DNA of 37,599 bases from JBPRGG01 sp051418075 (GCA_051418075.1 JBPRGG010000007.1:1-37599); one strand, 5' to 3'; counted from the stretch's first letter, positions 1-8,530 are shown. The notes: generated by a model from the sequence alone, not told the origin. Numbers and translations: made by a program.

Positions 1-81
1 CTTTATCCAAATAAAATTTAAATTATTTTTTTGACCCAGCCCCTCAATGTTTCTGCCCGCTCGCTTTTCGAAAGGGAGGGC

Positions 82-102
82 AAAGCTAAGATTTAGCTTT
101 TT
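82..102 (+). terminator. Weak hairpin, possible terminator of a gene left of the window
   Basis: AAAGCTAA at 82-89 pairs with TTAGCTTT at 93-100 around a 3-base loop, followed only by a short T run to 102. It could end a plus-strand gene lying left of the window. The stem is AT-rich and the T run short, so this is a weak call. I see no gene in 1-262. Confidence 0.25.
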
Positions 103-143
103 CCCATGCAACTATTTGATGTTTTATTTTACATCTTTTTACC

Positions 144-169
144 AAAAAATCCCCGGTTCTTTAACCGGG
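144..169 (-). terminator. Rho-independent terminator of tsaB-DUF2480
   Basis: CCCGGTT (152-158) and AACCGGG (163-169) form a perfect 7-bp GC-rich stem with a 4-base loop. On the minus strand it is followed by a run of six T (AAAAAA at 144-149). It lies about 95 bases past the stop of the DUF2480 gene and should end that transcript. Confidence 0.7.
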
Positions 170-262
170 CTTGTAAAAAACCAATCTGTTGACACATTAG
201 TTCCATCGCTTTAAAAAAATTTCAATCAGGTTGTAATTTTGTATTTTTAGGTTAAAGACCCA

Positions 263-790
263 TTATTGTTTAAGGTTTTTTGGTTTTTTATATATAGGTA
301 CCGTACTACATGGTTCACCATACATGAGGCTGGCTACAACTGGTTTTAAGATTTTGGTGATTTCTACATAGGCAAATTCGGGTACAGGTAACGAACCGCA
401 TCCCTTAATAACTACTTTGGCATCTTTATAAGCTGACAAATCTATTTTAGCCAAGGCTTCTTTATATAAAACCATTTCCAGTGCCTTAAGATCTCCATAG
501 ACCACTGATTCAGCATAAGGTTCTAATTTGGTAGCCAGCAGCATATAAGCCCAGGTAGGCACAATAGCATCTGCTGAACAGTAGATTGCTACATGAGTAC
601 CCATATATTGTTCCCAATTATGATTTTTAACGAATTCTCGAAAGTCTTTTTCTCTTAGAATCATACCATGGAACAAGTTTTCCTTCAGGTCATATAATAT
701 TCTTTGCCCTTTTTGATAATAATCTTCCAGATTAAGGGTTACCAACGGGCTTTTGGCTACCTTATTTTCAATGGGATATTGATTTTCCAT
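263..790 (-). CDS. DUF2480 family protein
   Basis: A 175-residue cytoplasmic protein without signal peptide or membrane segment. I recognise it as DUF2480, a family found in Bacteroidota and of unknown function, from its overall sequence, including the central stretch around GTHVAIYCSADAIVPTWAYM and the conserved CGSLPVPEFAY segment near residue 132. A few Cys and His residues occur but form no motif I can name. It starts 33 bases after the tsaB stop, so it is probably co-transcribed with tsaB and ends at the hairpin at 144-169. The t6A gene beside it is suggestive context but not evidence of function. The family call is fairly sure; the function is unknown. Confidence 0.85.
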   Translation of the reverse strand: MENQYPIENKVAKSPLVTLNLEDYYQKGQRILYDLKENLFHGMILREKDFREFVKNHNWEQYMGTHVAIYCSADAIVPTWAYMLLATKLEPYAESVVYGDLKALEMVLYKEALAKIDLSAYKDAKVVIKGCGSLPVPEFAYVEITKILKPVVASLMYGEPCSTVPIYKKPKNLKQ

Positions 791-823
791 AGCTTTAGCT
801 TTTATTATTTTATGTAAGCAACA

Positions 824-1510
824 TTAATTTAGCCTTTTAGGTTTATGAGTGTGAAATTCTTTAAGATAGTTTGGTGTAAAGTAAGCCAGATCTTCAAATT
901 CCTGTTGCAAATATTTCTGATAAGCCAGTTCTCCCAAACTTGAGGCGGAAGGGTGAATGCGATCAATAAAAAAGGTGTGGGAATGTTTTCCTAAAACCGG
1001 CTTGCATTTTATAGCGCCACTACCAAAGAAAATTATCCTATGATTATCAATAATATCTTTAAAGGAGTCCTCCTGAATTATAACCGCAGAAGTATTCATG
1101 ATCGGTTGCAATTGATGATCTGTAATAAGTCCGTAGACTTCCATACGGCGGGCATCTAAAAGTGGTGCTAATAAATATTGGTGTACATTGTATTTGATCA
1201 TATGTTGTGCCATGCTGTATAGGGTGTTTACAGCAATGAGGGGAATATCCAGGCTAAAGCATAAACCTTTAGCTGTGGATGTGCCTATCCTAAGACCAGT
1301 ATAGGAGCCGGGGCCCCGGGAAATAGCAATCGCTTTGAGTTCTTTAAAAAGAATGCCGCTTTCATCAATTAAATCCCTGATCATTATTGTAAGCATCTCT
1401 GCATGAGATTTTTCAACATGTAGTTCTTTAAGGGCTACCAGATTTCCCGAATTATGTAAGGCAATAGAACAGGTTGGGGTGGCTGTTTCAATACTTATAA
1501 TATAATTCAT
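824..1510 (-). CDS. tsaB: tRNA threonylcarbamoyladenosine biosynthesis protein TsaB
   Basis: TsaB (YeaZ) is the ASKHA-fold partner of TsaD in the complex that makes the t6A modification at position 37 of ANN-decoding tRNAs. The protein has 228 residues, normal for the family. It shows the N-terminal strand MNYIISIETATPTCSIAL (phosphate-1-like region) and the hallmark GPGSYTGLRIG at residues 66-76, with HAEML near residue 36. It has no metal-binding HxxxH site of the TsaD type, as expected for TsaB. It follows the S41 protease gene but is separated from it by a strong terminator (1585-1615), so it probably has its own promoter. A near-miss of the -7 element (TTATTTTG on the minus strand) lies about 20 bases upstream. 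Confidence 0.95.
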   Translation of the reverse strand: MNYIISIETATPTCSIALHNSGNLVALKELHVEKSHAEMLTIMIRDLIDESGILFKELKAIAISRGPGSYTGLRIGTSTAKGLCFSLDIPLIAVNTLYSMAQHMIKYNVHQYLLAPLLDARRMEVYGLITDHQLQPIMNTSAVIIQEDSFKDIIDNHRIIFFGSGAIKCKPVLGKHSHTFFIDRIHPSASSLGELAYQKYLQQEFEDLAYFTPNYLKEFHTHKPKRLN

Positions 1511-1584
1511 AATTTAAGTGTAGCTTTCTTTTGATGCAAAATAAATCAATCATGATGATAGTGGCAGAAAAAATTTTTACTAAA

Positions 1585-1615
1585 ATAAAAAAGGCGAAGA
1601 GAAATGTCTTCGCCT
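1585..1615 (-). terminator. Rho-independent terminator after the S41 protease gene
   Basis: AGGCGAAGA (1592-1600) and TCTTCGCCT (1607-1615) form a perfect 9-bp stem with a 6-base loop. On the minus strand the stem is followed by a T-rich tract. It sits 22 bases past the protease stop and separates the rpmH-rnpA-protease unit from tsaB. Confidence 0.85.
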
Positions 1616-1637
1616 GTATTTTCAAATATAGTGATGT

Positions 1638-3299
1638 CTATTTTCTTACCAGAATAGACTGATATTCGTTTTGGTTTTCTAACACATTCAAAGCCTGCTG
1701 AATGTATGGATCATTGTCAAAAGATGCTTCAACTTTACCATCTCTCAGGTAATATCGGGAAGCTATTTCTTCTTCCAGCAAAGATTTGATCTCACTCTGA
1801 AATTTGACCAGGTCTTGTTCTTTATTATGAGAAATTCTTTTTTTCAGGGAATTGATCTGTTCGTCAATATCATTATAGTATTTTTCTGTTTTTGCATATT
1901 CAACCAATTCATCCACGGTTTTTTCTACCTTGGTCGTATAATCATAATCCTTATCTTTAAGCCAGGTAATAAATTCTTCAAAATCAGCCTGACTTACTTT
2001 GAATTCTTTGGCCTCAGCAATTTCAGGATGTTTATAATAATAAATAGTTGCATAATCAAATATTAAACCTTTGGCTACCAAGCTTATGGTAATTGGGGCA
2101 AAGGTTTCCTTTTCCACTTCAAGATCAGGGTCAATACCTCCACCATCATAAACTATTCTGCCATTATTGGTTTCAAATGCCGTCTTTAAACTATCAGGCA
2201 CTCTTCCAACACTCCCATCTTCATTTCTGCTTCTGTAATCTATGGATTGAATGCATCTGCCACTGGGGATGTAGTATTTCGCGGTGGTGATCTTTAACTG
2301 GGAATTATAGGTTAATGGACGGGTTGCTTGTACTAATCCTTTTCCAAAAGTTTTACTGCCTACCAACACTCCCCGATCATAATCCTGGATCACTCCAGCT
2401 ACAATTTCAGCGGCAGAGGCACTCCGACTGGAGGTCAAAACCACCAGGGGGATATTAGTATCTGATGGGCTATTTAATGCTTTATAGGATTTATTCCAGT
2501 CTTTCACTTTTCCCTTGGTATGAACGATCTCAGATCCTTTAGGTACGAAAACATTAGAAACATTTACCGCCTCACTTAATAATCCTCCCGGATTATCCCT
2601 TAAATCAAATATGATTTTTTGAGCACCTTGGGATTTTAATTCCTCTAAGGCATTTTTTACTTCCTTACCTGCTCCTGTAGTAAAATCCTGCAGTTTGATA
2701 TATCCCACCTTTGGGTTTACCATGCCATAATACGGGACATTATTAATAGTAATCTTTTCCCGCTTAAGAGCTATGTTCAGAAGGTCCTCTTCTCCATACC
2801 GCCGAATGGTTAAAGTCATATCTGTATTAGCCTGTCCTTTCAACAGTTTACTGATTTCGGAAGTGGATTTTTCTGTGACCTTGATGCCATCTACTTCTAT
2901 TAATTCATCACCGATTTTTAATCCGCTATTGTAAGCAGGAAAACCCTCATATGGCATAATAATGATATTTTTCCCGTTGCTTTTCCCAATCAAAGCCCCG
3001 ATTCCGCCATATTGGCCTGTAGTCATGGTCCGGTAGTCCTCTATATCATCTTCAGGTATATAATTGGTATAAGGATCCAAAGACTCCAGCATAGCATCAA
3101 TCCCTATCTTCATTAATTTATTTGGATTGATGTCATCCACATAATAGGAATTAACTTCTTTATATAAGGTAGCAAAAATGTCCAGGTTTTTAGCGATCTC
3201 AAAATACTTTTCACCTGGTGTGGTAAAAGCAACAAAAGAATAAAAAACGATTGCCATCAATCCCAACGCTACAGATCTTTGGAATAATTTTTTTCTCAT
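1638..3299 (-). CDS. S41 family C-terminal processing protease (CtpA/Prc type)
   Basis: A periplasmic serine protease of 553 residues that trims C-termini of envelope proteins. An N-terminal hydrophobic segment (residues about 9-27) acts as signal anchor. A PDZ domain lies at roughly 95-180 (GQYGGIGALIG, then GLKIGDELIEVDG). The peptidase domain carries SASAAE with the presumed nucleophile Ser295 and TFGKGLVQ with the presumed general base Lys320; this 25-residue spacing equals that of E. coli Tsp. FDLRDNPGGLL at 231-241 is also typical. A Lys/Glu-rich helical C-terminal extension of about 130 residues follows the protease core. It starts 24 bases after rnpA and is very probably the last gene of the rpmH-rnpA transcript, ending at the 1585-1615 terminator. 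Confidence 0.95.
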   Translation of the reverse strand: MRKKLFQRSVALGLMAIVFYSFVAFTTPGEKYFEIAKNLDIFATLYKEVNSYYVDDINPNKLMKIGIDAMLESLDPYTNYIPEDDIEDYRTMTTGQYGGIGALIGKSNGKNIIIMPYEGFPAYNSGLKIGDELIEVDGIKVTEKSTSEISKLLKGQANTDMTLTIRRYGEEDLLNIALKREKITINNVPYYGMVNPKVGYIKLQDFTTGAGKEVKNALEELKSQGAQKIIFDLRDNPGGLLSEAVNVSNVFVPKGSEIVHTKGKVKDWNKSYKALNSPSDTNIPLVVLTSSRSASAAEIVAGVIQDYDRGVLVGSKTFGKGLVQATRPLTYNSQLKITTAKYYIPSGRCIQSIDYRSRNEDGSVGRVPDSLKTAFETNNGRIVYDGGGIDPDLEVEKETFAPITISLVAKGLIFDYATIYYYKHPEIAEAKEFKVSQADFEEFITWLKDKDYDYTTKVEKTVDELVEYAKTEKYYNDIDEQINSLKKRISHNKEQDLVKFQSEIKSLLEEEIASRYYLRDGKVEASFDNDPYIQQALNVLENQNEYQSILVRK

Positions 3300-3323
3300 A
3301 ATCCTTAATTTTATAAAATTTAT

Positions 3324-3719
3324 TTATAGTACTTTTTTTAAACGCAATAAGATCAATTTTAGTTTGCTTTCAATGGAAGCAAAATCAAGAATATCTTTAC
3401 TAACGTAAATAAAAGCTACTGCTGCAGTTTTTTCAGGACTTTTTTCAGCCAGTATATATTTATTTACTCGGTATGCTTCCCTGATACGTCTTTTAATTTT
3501 ATTTCTGGCAACTGCTTTTTTGAAATTTTTTTTGGAAACAGAAATTAGGATGGTTGGATAGGAAAAATTCTGACAAGGTTGGGGCAGGTAGACCACTTTA
3601 AAGGGATATATAAAAAAAGAGGAACCCCTGCTAAAAAGTTCCTTAATTAAATCCTTGTTATTTAACCTTTCGGATTTGGAAAACGTTCTTTTTATTCCTG
3701 ATTTTTCATCGGAAGTCAT
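3324..3719 (-). CDS. rnpA: Ribonuclease P protein component
   Basis: The small basic protein subunit of RNase P, which helps the RNA subunit cleave tRNA 5' leaders. It has 131 residues with the signature ARNKIKRRIRE at 71-81, where the RNR-like motif contacts RNase P RNA, preceded by SVSKKNFKKAV. It begins 17 bases after the rpmH stop, the near-universal bacterial rpmH-rnpA arrangement, and is followed 24 bases later by the S41 protease gene. The usual yidD and yidC genes do not follow. Identification rests on the signature and the gene order. Confidence 0.96.
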   Translation of the reverse strand: MTSDEKSGIKRTFSKSERLNNKDLIKELFSRGSSFFIYPFKVVYLPQPCQNFSYPTILISVSKKNFKKAVARNKIKRRIREAYRVNKYILAEKSPEKTAAVAFIYVSKDILDFASIESKLKLILLRLKKVL

Positions 3720-3736
3720 TACATGGCTTGTAAAAA

Positions 3737-3895
3737 CTATTTTTTATGTTTTTTCTCATCAGATATGGATAATTTTTTTCTTCCCTTAGCTCTTCGGCTG
3801 GCTATAACGGATTTGCCACCAGCTGTTTCCATTCTTGATCTGAATCCATGCTTATTCTTTCTCTTAGTTCGCGAAGGTTGAAATGTTCTTTTCAT
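3737..3895 (-). CDS. rpmH: 50S ribosomal protein L34
   Basis: A 52-residue, strongly basic ribosomal protein read directly from the minus strand. It starts MKRTFQPSRTKRKNKHGFRS, continues with the family core ASRRAKGRKKLS, and ends in a Lys-rich tail with stop TAG at 3737-3739. Length and sequence are typical of L34 in Bacteroidota. It heads the rpmH-rnpA-protease unit. A good promoter match lies at 3964-3995, leaving an untranslated leader of roughly 60 bases. Confidence 0.96.
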   Translation of the reverse strand: MKRTFQPSRTKRKNKHGFRSRMETAGGKSVIASRRAKGRKKLSISDEKKHKK

Positions 3896-3963
3896 CTTAA
3901 TCTATTTTAAATATCTTCTAATGCTTATTTAACCTTGTTTCAATCACATTTTATTTTGGCCTG

Positions 3964-3995
3964 CAAAGTTAATTCGCTTTTTTGGCAAATACAAA
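3964..3995 (-). promoter_or_regulatory. Bacteroidota-type promoter of rpmH-rnpA
   Basis: On the minus strand TTTG (3995-3992) is followed after 20 bases by TAACTTTG (3971-3964). This fits the Bacteroidota primary sigma consensus TTTG, about 17-23 bases, TAnnTTTG. It lies about 70 bases upstream of rpmH. Seen in sequence; activity is inferred. Confidence 0.7.
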
Positions 3996-4013
3996 TTATG
4001 GGACCAAGTTTAA

Positions 4014-4042
4014 TAAAAAAAGCTGGCAGAGACCACCAGCTT
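4014..4042 (-). terminator. Rho-independent terminator of the secreted FnIII-like gene
   Basis: AAGCTGG (4020-4026) pairs perfectly with CCAGCTT (4036-4042), with a 9-base loop. A run of seven A at 4014-4020 gives the T tract on the minus strand. It lies about 30 bases past the stop at 4074. Confidence 0.75.
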
Positions 4043-4073
4043 CAAATCATATGAACGTACTTATCAAAAAAAC

Positions 4074-4526
4074 TTAATTCTTAACAAATTCAGGGCTATG
4101 AGATATTTTGTTGGAAACTTGCGAATTGCTTTGTCCTATCTTGAACAAAGGACTGTATTCCACGCTGCTGCCATCAGGTGCTACCAGTCTCAAGCGATAA
4201 TTCATTTCTCCTAATATCGGATCACTATCTGTAAATGAATAATTGTTGGCATCTTTATCTATACTGATGCTGGTCAATACTTCCCAATTTAAAAACCTAC
4301 CATCCTCAGTACCCCGTCTTATTTCATAAGATTTTATATTGGTTTCTGAACTGGAATTCCAGATAAACTGGATAGAATTTCCCGTTCTAACAGCATCAAA
4401 ACTTACTTCCAATTGTTCTTTATCTGCTTCTTCCAGGCGAAATCTTTGGGCTTCAGCCTGATGGGTAAATAAGAAGAAGAACATCGAAAATGCCAGTAAC
4501 TGATAAAGTTTATTGAGTAAGTTCAT
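4074..4526 (-). CDS. Small secreted protein with a fibronectin type III-like domain
   Basis: A 150-residue protein. Residues 1-26 form a signal peptide (hydrophobic core LLAFSMFFFLF, cleavage likely after HQAEA or AQ). Residues about 38-130 look like one FnIII-type beta sandwich: IQFIWNSSSETNIKSYEIRR, then a Tyr-containing NYRLRLVAPDG and YSPLFKI. The same pattern is common in the FnIII-like domains that precede T9SS sorting tails, but no sorting tail is present. The C-terminal 20 residues are polar. It is a single-gene unit with its own terminator; no promoter of the usual form was found upstream. I do not recognise a specific function; a periplasmic or surface binding role is only a guess. 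Confidence 0.7.
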   Translation of the reverse strand: MNLLNKLYQLLAFSMFFFLFTHQAEAQRFRLEEADKEQLEVSFDAVRTGNSIQFIWNSSSETNIKSYEIRRGTEDGRFLNWEVLTSISIDKDANNYSFTDSDPILGEMNYRLRLVAPDGSSVEYSPLFKIGQSNSQVSNKISHSPEFVKN

Positions 4527-4788
4527 GCTTTTGGTTTTTTCAATTAAGTCTTAAATATAATCAATAATTTAAGGAAAGCATGACAATCTTTTGCCGGGAT
4601 ATGTGCTTAGATCAGCTATTATGAAGCATTAAACCAATTAAAGCAACATATTCCTCCCTGTTAATACATCATCTTAAAACAACCTCGGTTTTGTAATTAT
4701 TTGATTTTAAGATTTGTTTTTTATAAAAGGTGGTTTATTCCTGCCTTTTTATTACATTACACAGATGGTCCGGAATAAAACAGTTTTT

Positions 4789-5517
4789 TTAAAGTCTGAT
4801 CAATGGTACATCTTTTAAAAAACTGGATTTGGCTTCATAATTTTTATCAGGATAATATATAAACAGACAAGATCCGTCAGCTATTTGATTGATAATTTGC
4901 TCATGTAATTCCATAGGAACAGCCGGACAACCAAAACTCCTTCCCAATCTTCCATGCTTTTTAACAAAAGCAGGACTGGCATATTGAGCACCATGTATTA
5001 CGATGCGTCTTTTACGGGCATTTGAATTAAAATCTTTTTCCAATCCATCCAGATTAAGTGATGTGCCATGTTTGCCCTGATAGATCTCTGCAGTAAGGTA
5101 GAAACCTAAGCTACTTTGTAAAGAATAAGGGGTGTTTGAAAACTTTTGTGCTGTAGCCATTCCTGTATTTTTACCATGGGCAACCAAGGTATGATATAAG
5201 ATTTTTTTACTTACCATATCTATCACCCAAAGTCTTTTCTGGCTGGAATGTAAGCTAAAATCAATTACATTTAATATTTCATTTTTTATTTTACCTTGCT
5301 CTTTCAGTAACATATAACCATTTGCTGCCTTTTGAAATACTTCAAAATTGGGCTTAATTGTGCCATCCAACTGTTCATAGAGCTTGAGATTATGACTTTC
5401 ATAAGAAGCATCTTTTCCCATATAATCTGAAGGGCTATCATATCCATTTGCCTGCATGGAATTGTTACTTCGGAAAAGTAATAACGTGCTCAAAATCACT
5501 ATTATAAAATATTTCAT
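4789..5517 (-). CDS. L,D-transpeptidase-fold protein (murein L,D-transpeptidase catalytic domain family)
   Basis: A 242-residue secreted protein with an N-terminal hydrophobic signal. The catalytic region matches the YkuD_2-type L,D-transpeptidase family: VIHGAQYASP with His175 and GRLGRSFGCPAVP with the presumed nucleophile Cys197. A product-like strand FYLTAEIYQGKHG and LNLDGLEKDFN precede it, as in this family. Such enzymes act on peptidoglycan peptides in the periplasm, either cross-linking or attaching proteins; for this subfamily the exact reaction is less well established. No terminator or promoter was convincingly seen. It stands alone between an FnIII-like gene and a divergent peptidase gene. 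Confidence 0.88.
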   Translation of the reverse strand: MKYFIIVILSTLLLFRSNNSMQANGYDSPSDYMGKDASYESHNLKLYEQLDGTIKPNFEVFQKAANGYMLLKEQGKIKNEILNVIDFSLHSSQKRLWVIDMVSKKILYHTLVAHGKNTGMATAQKFSNTPYSLQSSLGFYLTAEIYQGKHGTSLNLDGLEKDFNSNARKRRIVIHGAQYASPAFVKKHGRLGRSFGCPAVPMELHEQIINQIADGSCLFIYYPDKNYEAKSSFLKDVPLIRL

Positions 5518-5814
5518 ATCCTGTTTATTTTAGCTGTTTTTGATTGACCTATTGTAAAGCAAAAATCAGGCTGGAATAGTTCATTTCAGAGAAAAAATTT
5601 GCATTTTTTGTATAATTATCCATTTAGATTTAGGCAGTTTCTTCTTAGAGATGAACTAATCAAGCTGTATGAAAGCATACATTAAAAGGATTAAGGGAAA
5701 ATAGTCCTATGGAAATTAACTAAAAACTTTATACTTGATTTATAATTTATCATTTTATCAATAAATTGAATAATTCCCTTTAGTTTTACGTTGAACTGCT
5801 GATATTCTGTATAT
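5518..5814. other. Divergent intergenic region
   Basis: An AT-rich 297-base gap between the divergent transpeptidase and C39-like peptidase genes. TAGTTTTA near 5780 is one base off the -7 consensus for the plus-strand gene but has no good TTTG partner. I see no hairpin, RNA or ORF of note. Confidence 0.4.
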
Positions 5815-6549
5815 ATGTCAACCCAGCAAATAAATAGCGATTTAGAAAAGATATTGGCTTTCAATATTCAGGCTCAACCTGATGATGTTACTTGCGGCCC
5901 TACCTGCTTACATGCCGTATATGACTTTTATAATAAAAACATGGATCTTCAGCAGGTGATTAGGGAAGTGAATCAACTGGAGCAGGGAGGAACATTGGCG
6001 GTTTATCTGGGTTTAAATGCATTAGAAAAGGGATATCAATCGATCATTTACACTTATAATCTGCAGTTGTTTGATCCAAGTTGGTTTGAATCTGAAAAGG
6101 AGAAAAGCCTGATTGACAATCTCCGGGCCCAAATGGAATTTAAACAAGATGATGAAAAGCTACAATGGGCTTCAGAAGCCTATATCAGATATTTACAAGC
6201 AGGTGGCATAATTAAATACCAGGAATTAAATCCGACTCTGATCAAAAAGTATTTGCGCAAATCCATACCAATATTGACCGGATTGAGTGCAACCTATTTA
6301 TATAATAGTCCCAGAGAAATACCCGAAACTACTCAATATCATAATATAAAGGGCCAACCAGCCGGTCATTTTGTAGTGATCAACGGGTTTAGTAAAAAAG
6401 ACAATCATTTTTATGTGTCAGATCCGCTTAAGCAAAACCCAATGGGTGATAGTCAGTATTATAAAGTAGCGTTTAACCGGCTAATAAGTGCCATATTGCT
6501 GGGAATAGTAACCTATGATGCCAACTTATTGATCATTTATCCAAAATGA
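5815..6549 (+). CDS. C39-like cysteine peptidase
   Basis: A 244-residue protein with a papain-like C39-family core. The nucleophile region is QPDDVTCGPTCL with Cys27, and the His/Asp region is AGHFVVINGF (His185) followed by FYVSDPL (Asp203). There is no signal peptide and no ABC-transporter part, so it is not a bacteriocin exporter. The stretch EQGGTLAVYLGLNALEKGY is typical of the stand-alone C39-like proteins. It leads a three-gene plus-strand cluster, 47 bases ahead of a GCS2-type ligase gene and then an N-formylglutamate amidohydrolase homologue. The context suggests cleavage of an amide or isopeptide bond in the same compound the ligase makes. That role is inference; only the fold and triad are visible. 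Confidence 0.8.
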   Translation: MSTQQINSDLEKILAFNIQAQPDDVTCGPTCLHAVYDFYNKNMDLQQVIREVNQLEQGGTLAVYLGLNALEKGYQSIIYTYNLQLFDPSWFESEKEKSLIDNLRAQMEFKQDDEKLQWASEAYIRYLQAGGIIKYQELNPTLIKKYLRKSIPILTGLSATYLYNSPREIPETTQYHNIKGQPAGHFVVINGFSKKDNHFYVSDPLKQNPMGDSQYYKVAFNRLISAILLGIVTYDANLLIIYPK

Positions 6550-6596
6550 TTTAAAATAAACATATTATGCTTTTATAAGATACTTTTTAAAAACTG

Positions 6597-7844
6597 ATGA
6601 GAGATTTTTCCAGATTACGCCTTTTTGAAGCTTATGGAGTGGAATTGGAGTATATGATTGTAGATAAGCAAAGCTTTGATGTAAAACCGGTGGCGGATAA
6701 ACTTTTTCATAAGCTACTTGGTACCTATGGTAATGAAGTGGAGTTTCCCGTGATTTCCTGGTCGAATGAACTGGCTTTGCATATTGTAGAATTTAAAACC
6801 ACTATACCTCATGCGGATTTTGACCTATTAGCAGAGGCCTTCCATAAAAATGTTTTGCTGGCCAATGAAAAATTAGGAGAAATGAATGCCAGATTACTGC
6901 CAACTGCGGCACATCCCTGGATGAACCCTATGAAAGAAACCTGCATATGGCAACATGAAAACAGTGAAATTTATCAAACCTATAATAAAATTTTCGATTG
7001 CCGGGGACATGGCTGGTCCAATTTACAAAGTACGCATTTAAATCTGCCCTTTCAGGGAGATATGGAGTTTGGTCGCTTGCATGCAGCAATTCGGCTGCTG
7101 TTGCCTATTTTACCAGCCTTATCAGCCAGTTCTCCTATAATGGATAGAAAGTTCACAGGTTTTTATGATACAAGATTAAAATACTACCAGGAAAATCAAA
7201 AGCGGATCCCCTCCATAACCGCCAGAGTGATACCAGAACCGGTTTATAGTCAGGCTGAATATCAGGCCCAAATCTTTGATACGATCAGTGCAGATGTTGC
7301 TACTTTTGACCCTCTAAGGGTCCTGGAGCCAATTTGGTTAAATTCCAGGGGTGCCATAGCCAGGTTCGACCGCGGCTCCATTGAAATACGCATAATTGAT
7401 ATACAGGAATGTCCTGCCGCTGATCTAGCCATCCTGGCCTTTCTGGTGGATGTTTTAAAATTACTTGTGGAAGAAGACCTGGTAAGTTATCAGGATCAAA
7501 GTGCATGGGATACGGAAATGCTTTACAGCATTTTTAATACTGTTGTAGAACAAGGAGAAAAAGCAGTGATCAGAGATGAGGCATATCTCAGGATATTTGG
7601 TATGAATAATCTTTTACCGGTGAGGGCCAAAGATATCTGGCAATATTTATTAGAACTGTTGTTGAAAAACAATGCAGGCAACCTGGAACCATGGAAATCA
7701 CAGCTGACTGTAATTTTAAATGAAGGAACACTTTCCAATAGGATCTTAAAAGCCCTGGATAATGATTATTCCAAAGAGAACCTGCAATTGGTGTATAAAA
7801 AACTGTCAAAATGCCTTAGAAAAAACATCATGTTTATAGCATGA
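6597..7844 (+). CDS. Glutamate-cysteine ligase family 2 (GCS2/YbdK-like) amidoligase
   Basis: A 415-residue cytoplasmic protein of the GCS2 branch of the glutamine-synthetase-like fold, which joins glutamate to an amine with ATP. The N-terminal strand YGVELEYMIVD carries the paired Glu residues of the active site. Later landmarks are GHGWSNLQSTHLNLPF and, near residue 257, a Arg/Asp-rich strand ARFDRGSIEIRIID. The true substrate of most GCS2 homologues is unknown, and glutathione synthesis should not be assumed since no glutathione synthetase gene is nearby. It overlaps the next gene by 4 bases (ATGA at 7841), which points to coupled translation with the amidohydrolase. The start ATG follows an A-rich leader with no Shine-Dalgarno, as is common in Bacteroidota. 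Confidence 0.85.
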   Translation: MRDFSRLRLFEAYGVELEYMIVDKQSFDVKPVADKLFHKLLGTYGNEVEFPVISWSNELALHIVEFKTTIPHADFDLLAEAFHKNVLLANEKLGEMNARLLPTAAHPWMNPMKETCIWQHENSEIYQTYNKIFDCRGHGWSNLQSTHLNLPFQGDMEFGRLHAAIRLLLPILPALSASSPIMDRKFTGFYDTRLKYYQENQKRIPSITARVIPEPVYSQAEYQAQIFDTISADVATFDPLRVLEPIWLNSRGAIARFDRGSIEIRIIDIQECPAADLAILAFLVDVLKLLVEEDLVSYQDQSAWDTEMLYSIFNTVVEQGEKAVIRDEAYLRIFGMNNLLPVRAKDIWQYLLELLLKNNAGNLEPWKSQLTVILNEGTLSNRILKALDNDYSKENLQLVYKKLSKCLRKNIMFIA

Positions 7845-8530
7845 GTTATAGCTTGATACTTTCTTGTGAGCATGCCGGTAACTTTATACCGAAACCTTTC
7901 CAAAAGTATTTTACCGGAGCTGAGGATATATTGAACAGCCACAAAGGCTGGGATCCCGGTGCAGCAGAGATAGCTGACTTTCTACAAAAAAAATTAAAAG
8001 CTCCTCTTTTTCAAAACAGGAACAGCAGACTTTTGATTGAATATAACCGGTCACTGAATCACCCCGATTTGTTTAGTGTTTTTTCATTTGAAATGTCACT
8101 TGATGAAAAAAACCAGTTGGTAAAGCAGTACAAGATATACCGGACAAACCTGATGAAATTAATTAATGTGAAACTCTCTCATAATTTCCAGGTTCTTCAT
8201 TTGGCAGTTCATTCATTTACCCCGATATTAAACGGTCAGGAAAGAGCAGCTGACCTTGGTATCCTTTTTGATCCTGAGCGGCTGGCGGAATTAGTTTTCA
8301 GCCGAAAATGGAAAACTTTGTTGCAATTGGAAAAACCATCCTGGAGCATCAGACATAATTATCCCTATGCAGGTAAAGATGATGGTCTGACTACGTATTT
8401 GAGGTCTATATTTCAGCATAATTATCTGGGCATTGAATTGGAGGTTAATCAAAAATATTATAATACAGCTGAATTTGAACAAATAAAGCATGCCTTAGTC
8501 CAGAGTCTGCAAATGTTCTTTTCAACTTAG
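7841..8530 (+). CDS. N-formylglutamate amidohydrolase family protein
   Basis: A 229-residue protein of the zinc-dependent N-formylglutamate deformylase family. Visible family features are the N-terminal SCEHAGNFIP, SHKGWDPGA near residue 31, HLAVHSFTP near residue 123 and GIELEVNQ near the C-terminus. The classical enzyme ends one histidine degradation route, but no hut gene is in sight, so it more likely removes an acyl or amino group from a glutamyl product of the overlapping ligase. It overlaps the ligase stop by 4 bases and the convergent prmC by 9 bases. The family call is firm; the substrate is inferred. Confidence 0.85.
   Translation: MSYSLILSCEHAGNFIPKPFQKYFTGAEDILNSHKGWDPGAAEIADFLQKKLKAPLFQNRNSRLLIEYNRSLNHPDLFSVFSFEMSLDEKNQLVKQYKIYRTNLMKLINVKLSHNFQVLHLAVHSFTPILNGQERAADLGILFDPERLAELVFSRKWKTLLQLEKPSWSIRHNYPYAGKDDGLTTYLRSIFQHNYLGIELEVNQKYYNTAEFEQIKHALVQSLQMFFST

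Noticed and set aside
234..241. Exact TAnnTTTG box (TAATTTTG) on the plus strand
   Set aside because: No TTTG partner at the right distance and the only thing downstream is the 3' end of a minus-strand gene; in AT-rich DNA such a box arises by chance.
4717..4757. Imperfect hairpin around AAAGGTGG and CTGCCTTTT as a terminator for the transpeptidase gene
   Set aside because: The T tract lies on the plus-strand side, where no gene ends; on the minus strand it is followed by mixed sequence, and the stem has mismatches.
5815..6549. Bacteriocin-processing C39 transporter
   Set aside because: The protein lacks the ABC transporter membrane and ATPase domains, and no bacteriocin precursor with a double-glycine leader is nearby.
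7841..8530. HutG in a histidine-degradation operon
   Set aside because: No hutH, hutU or hutI gene is in the neighbourhood; the overlap with a GCS2 ligase points to another substrate.
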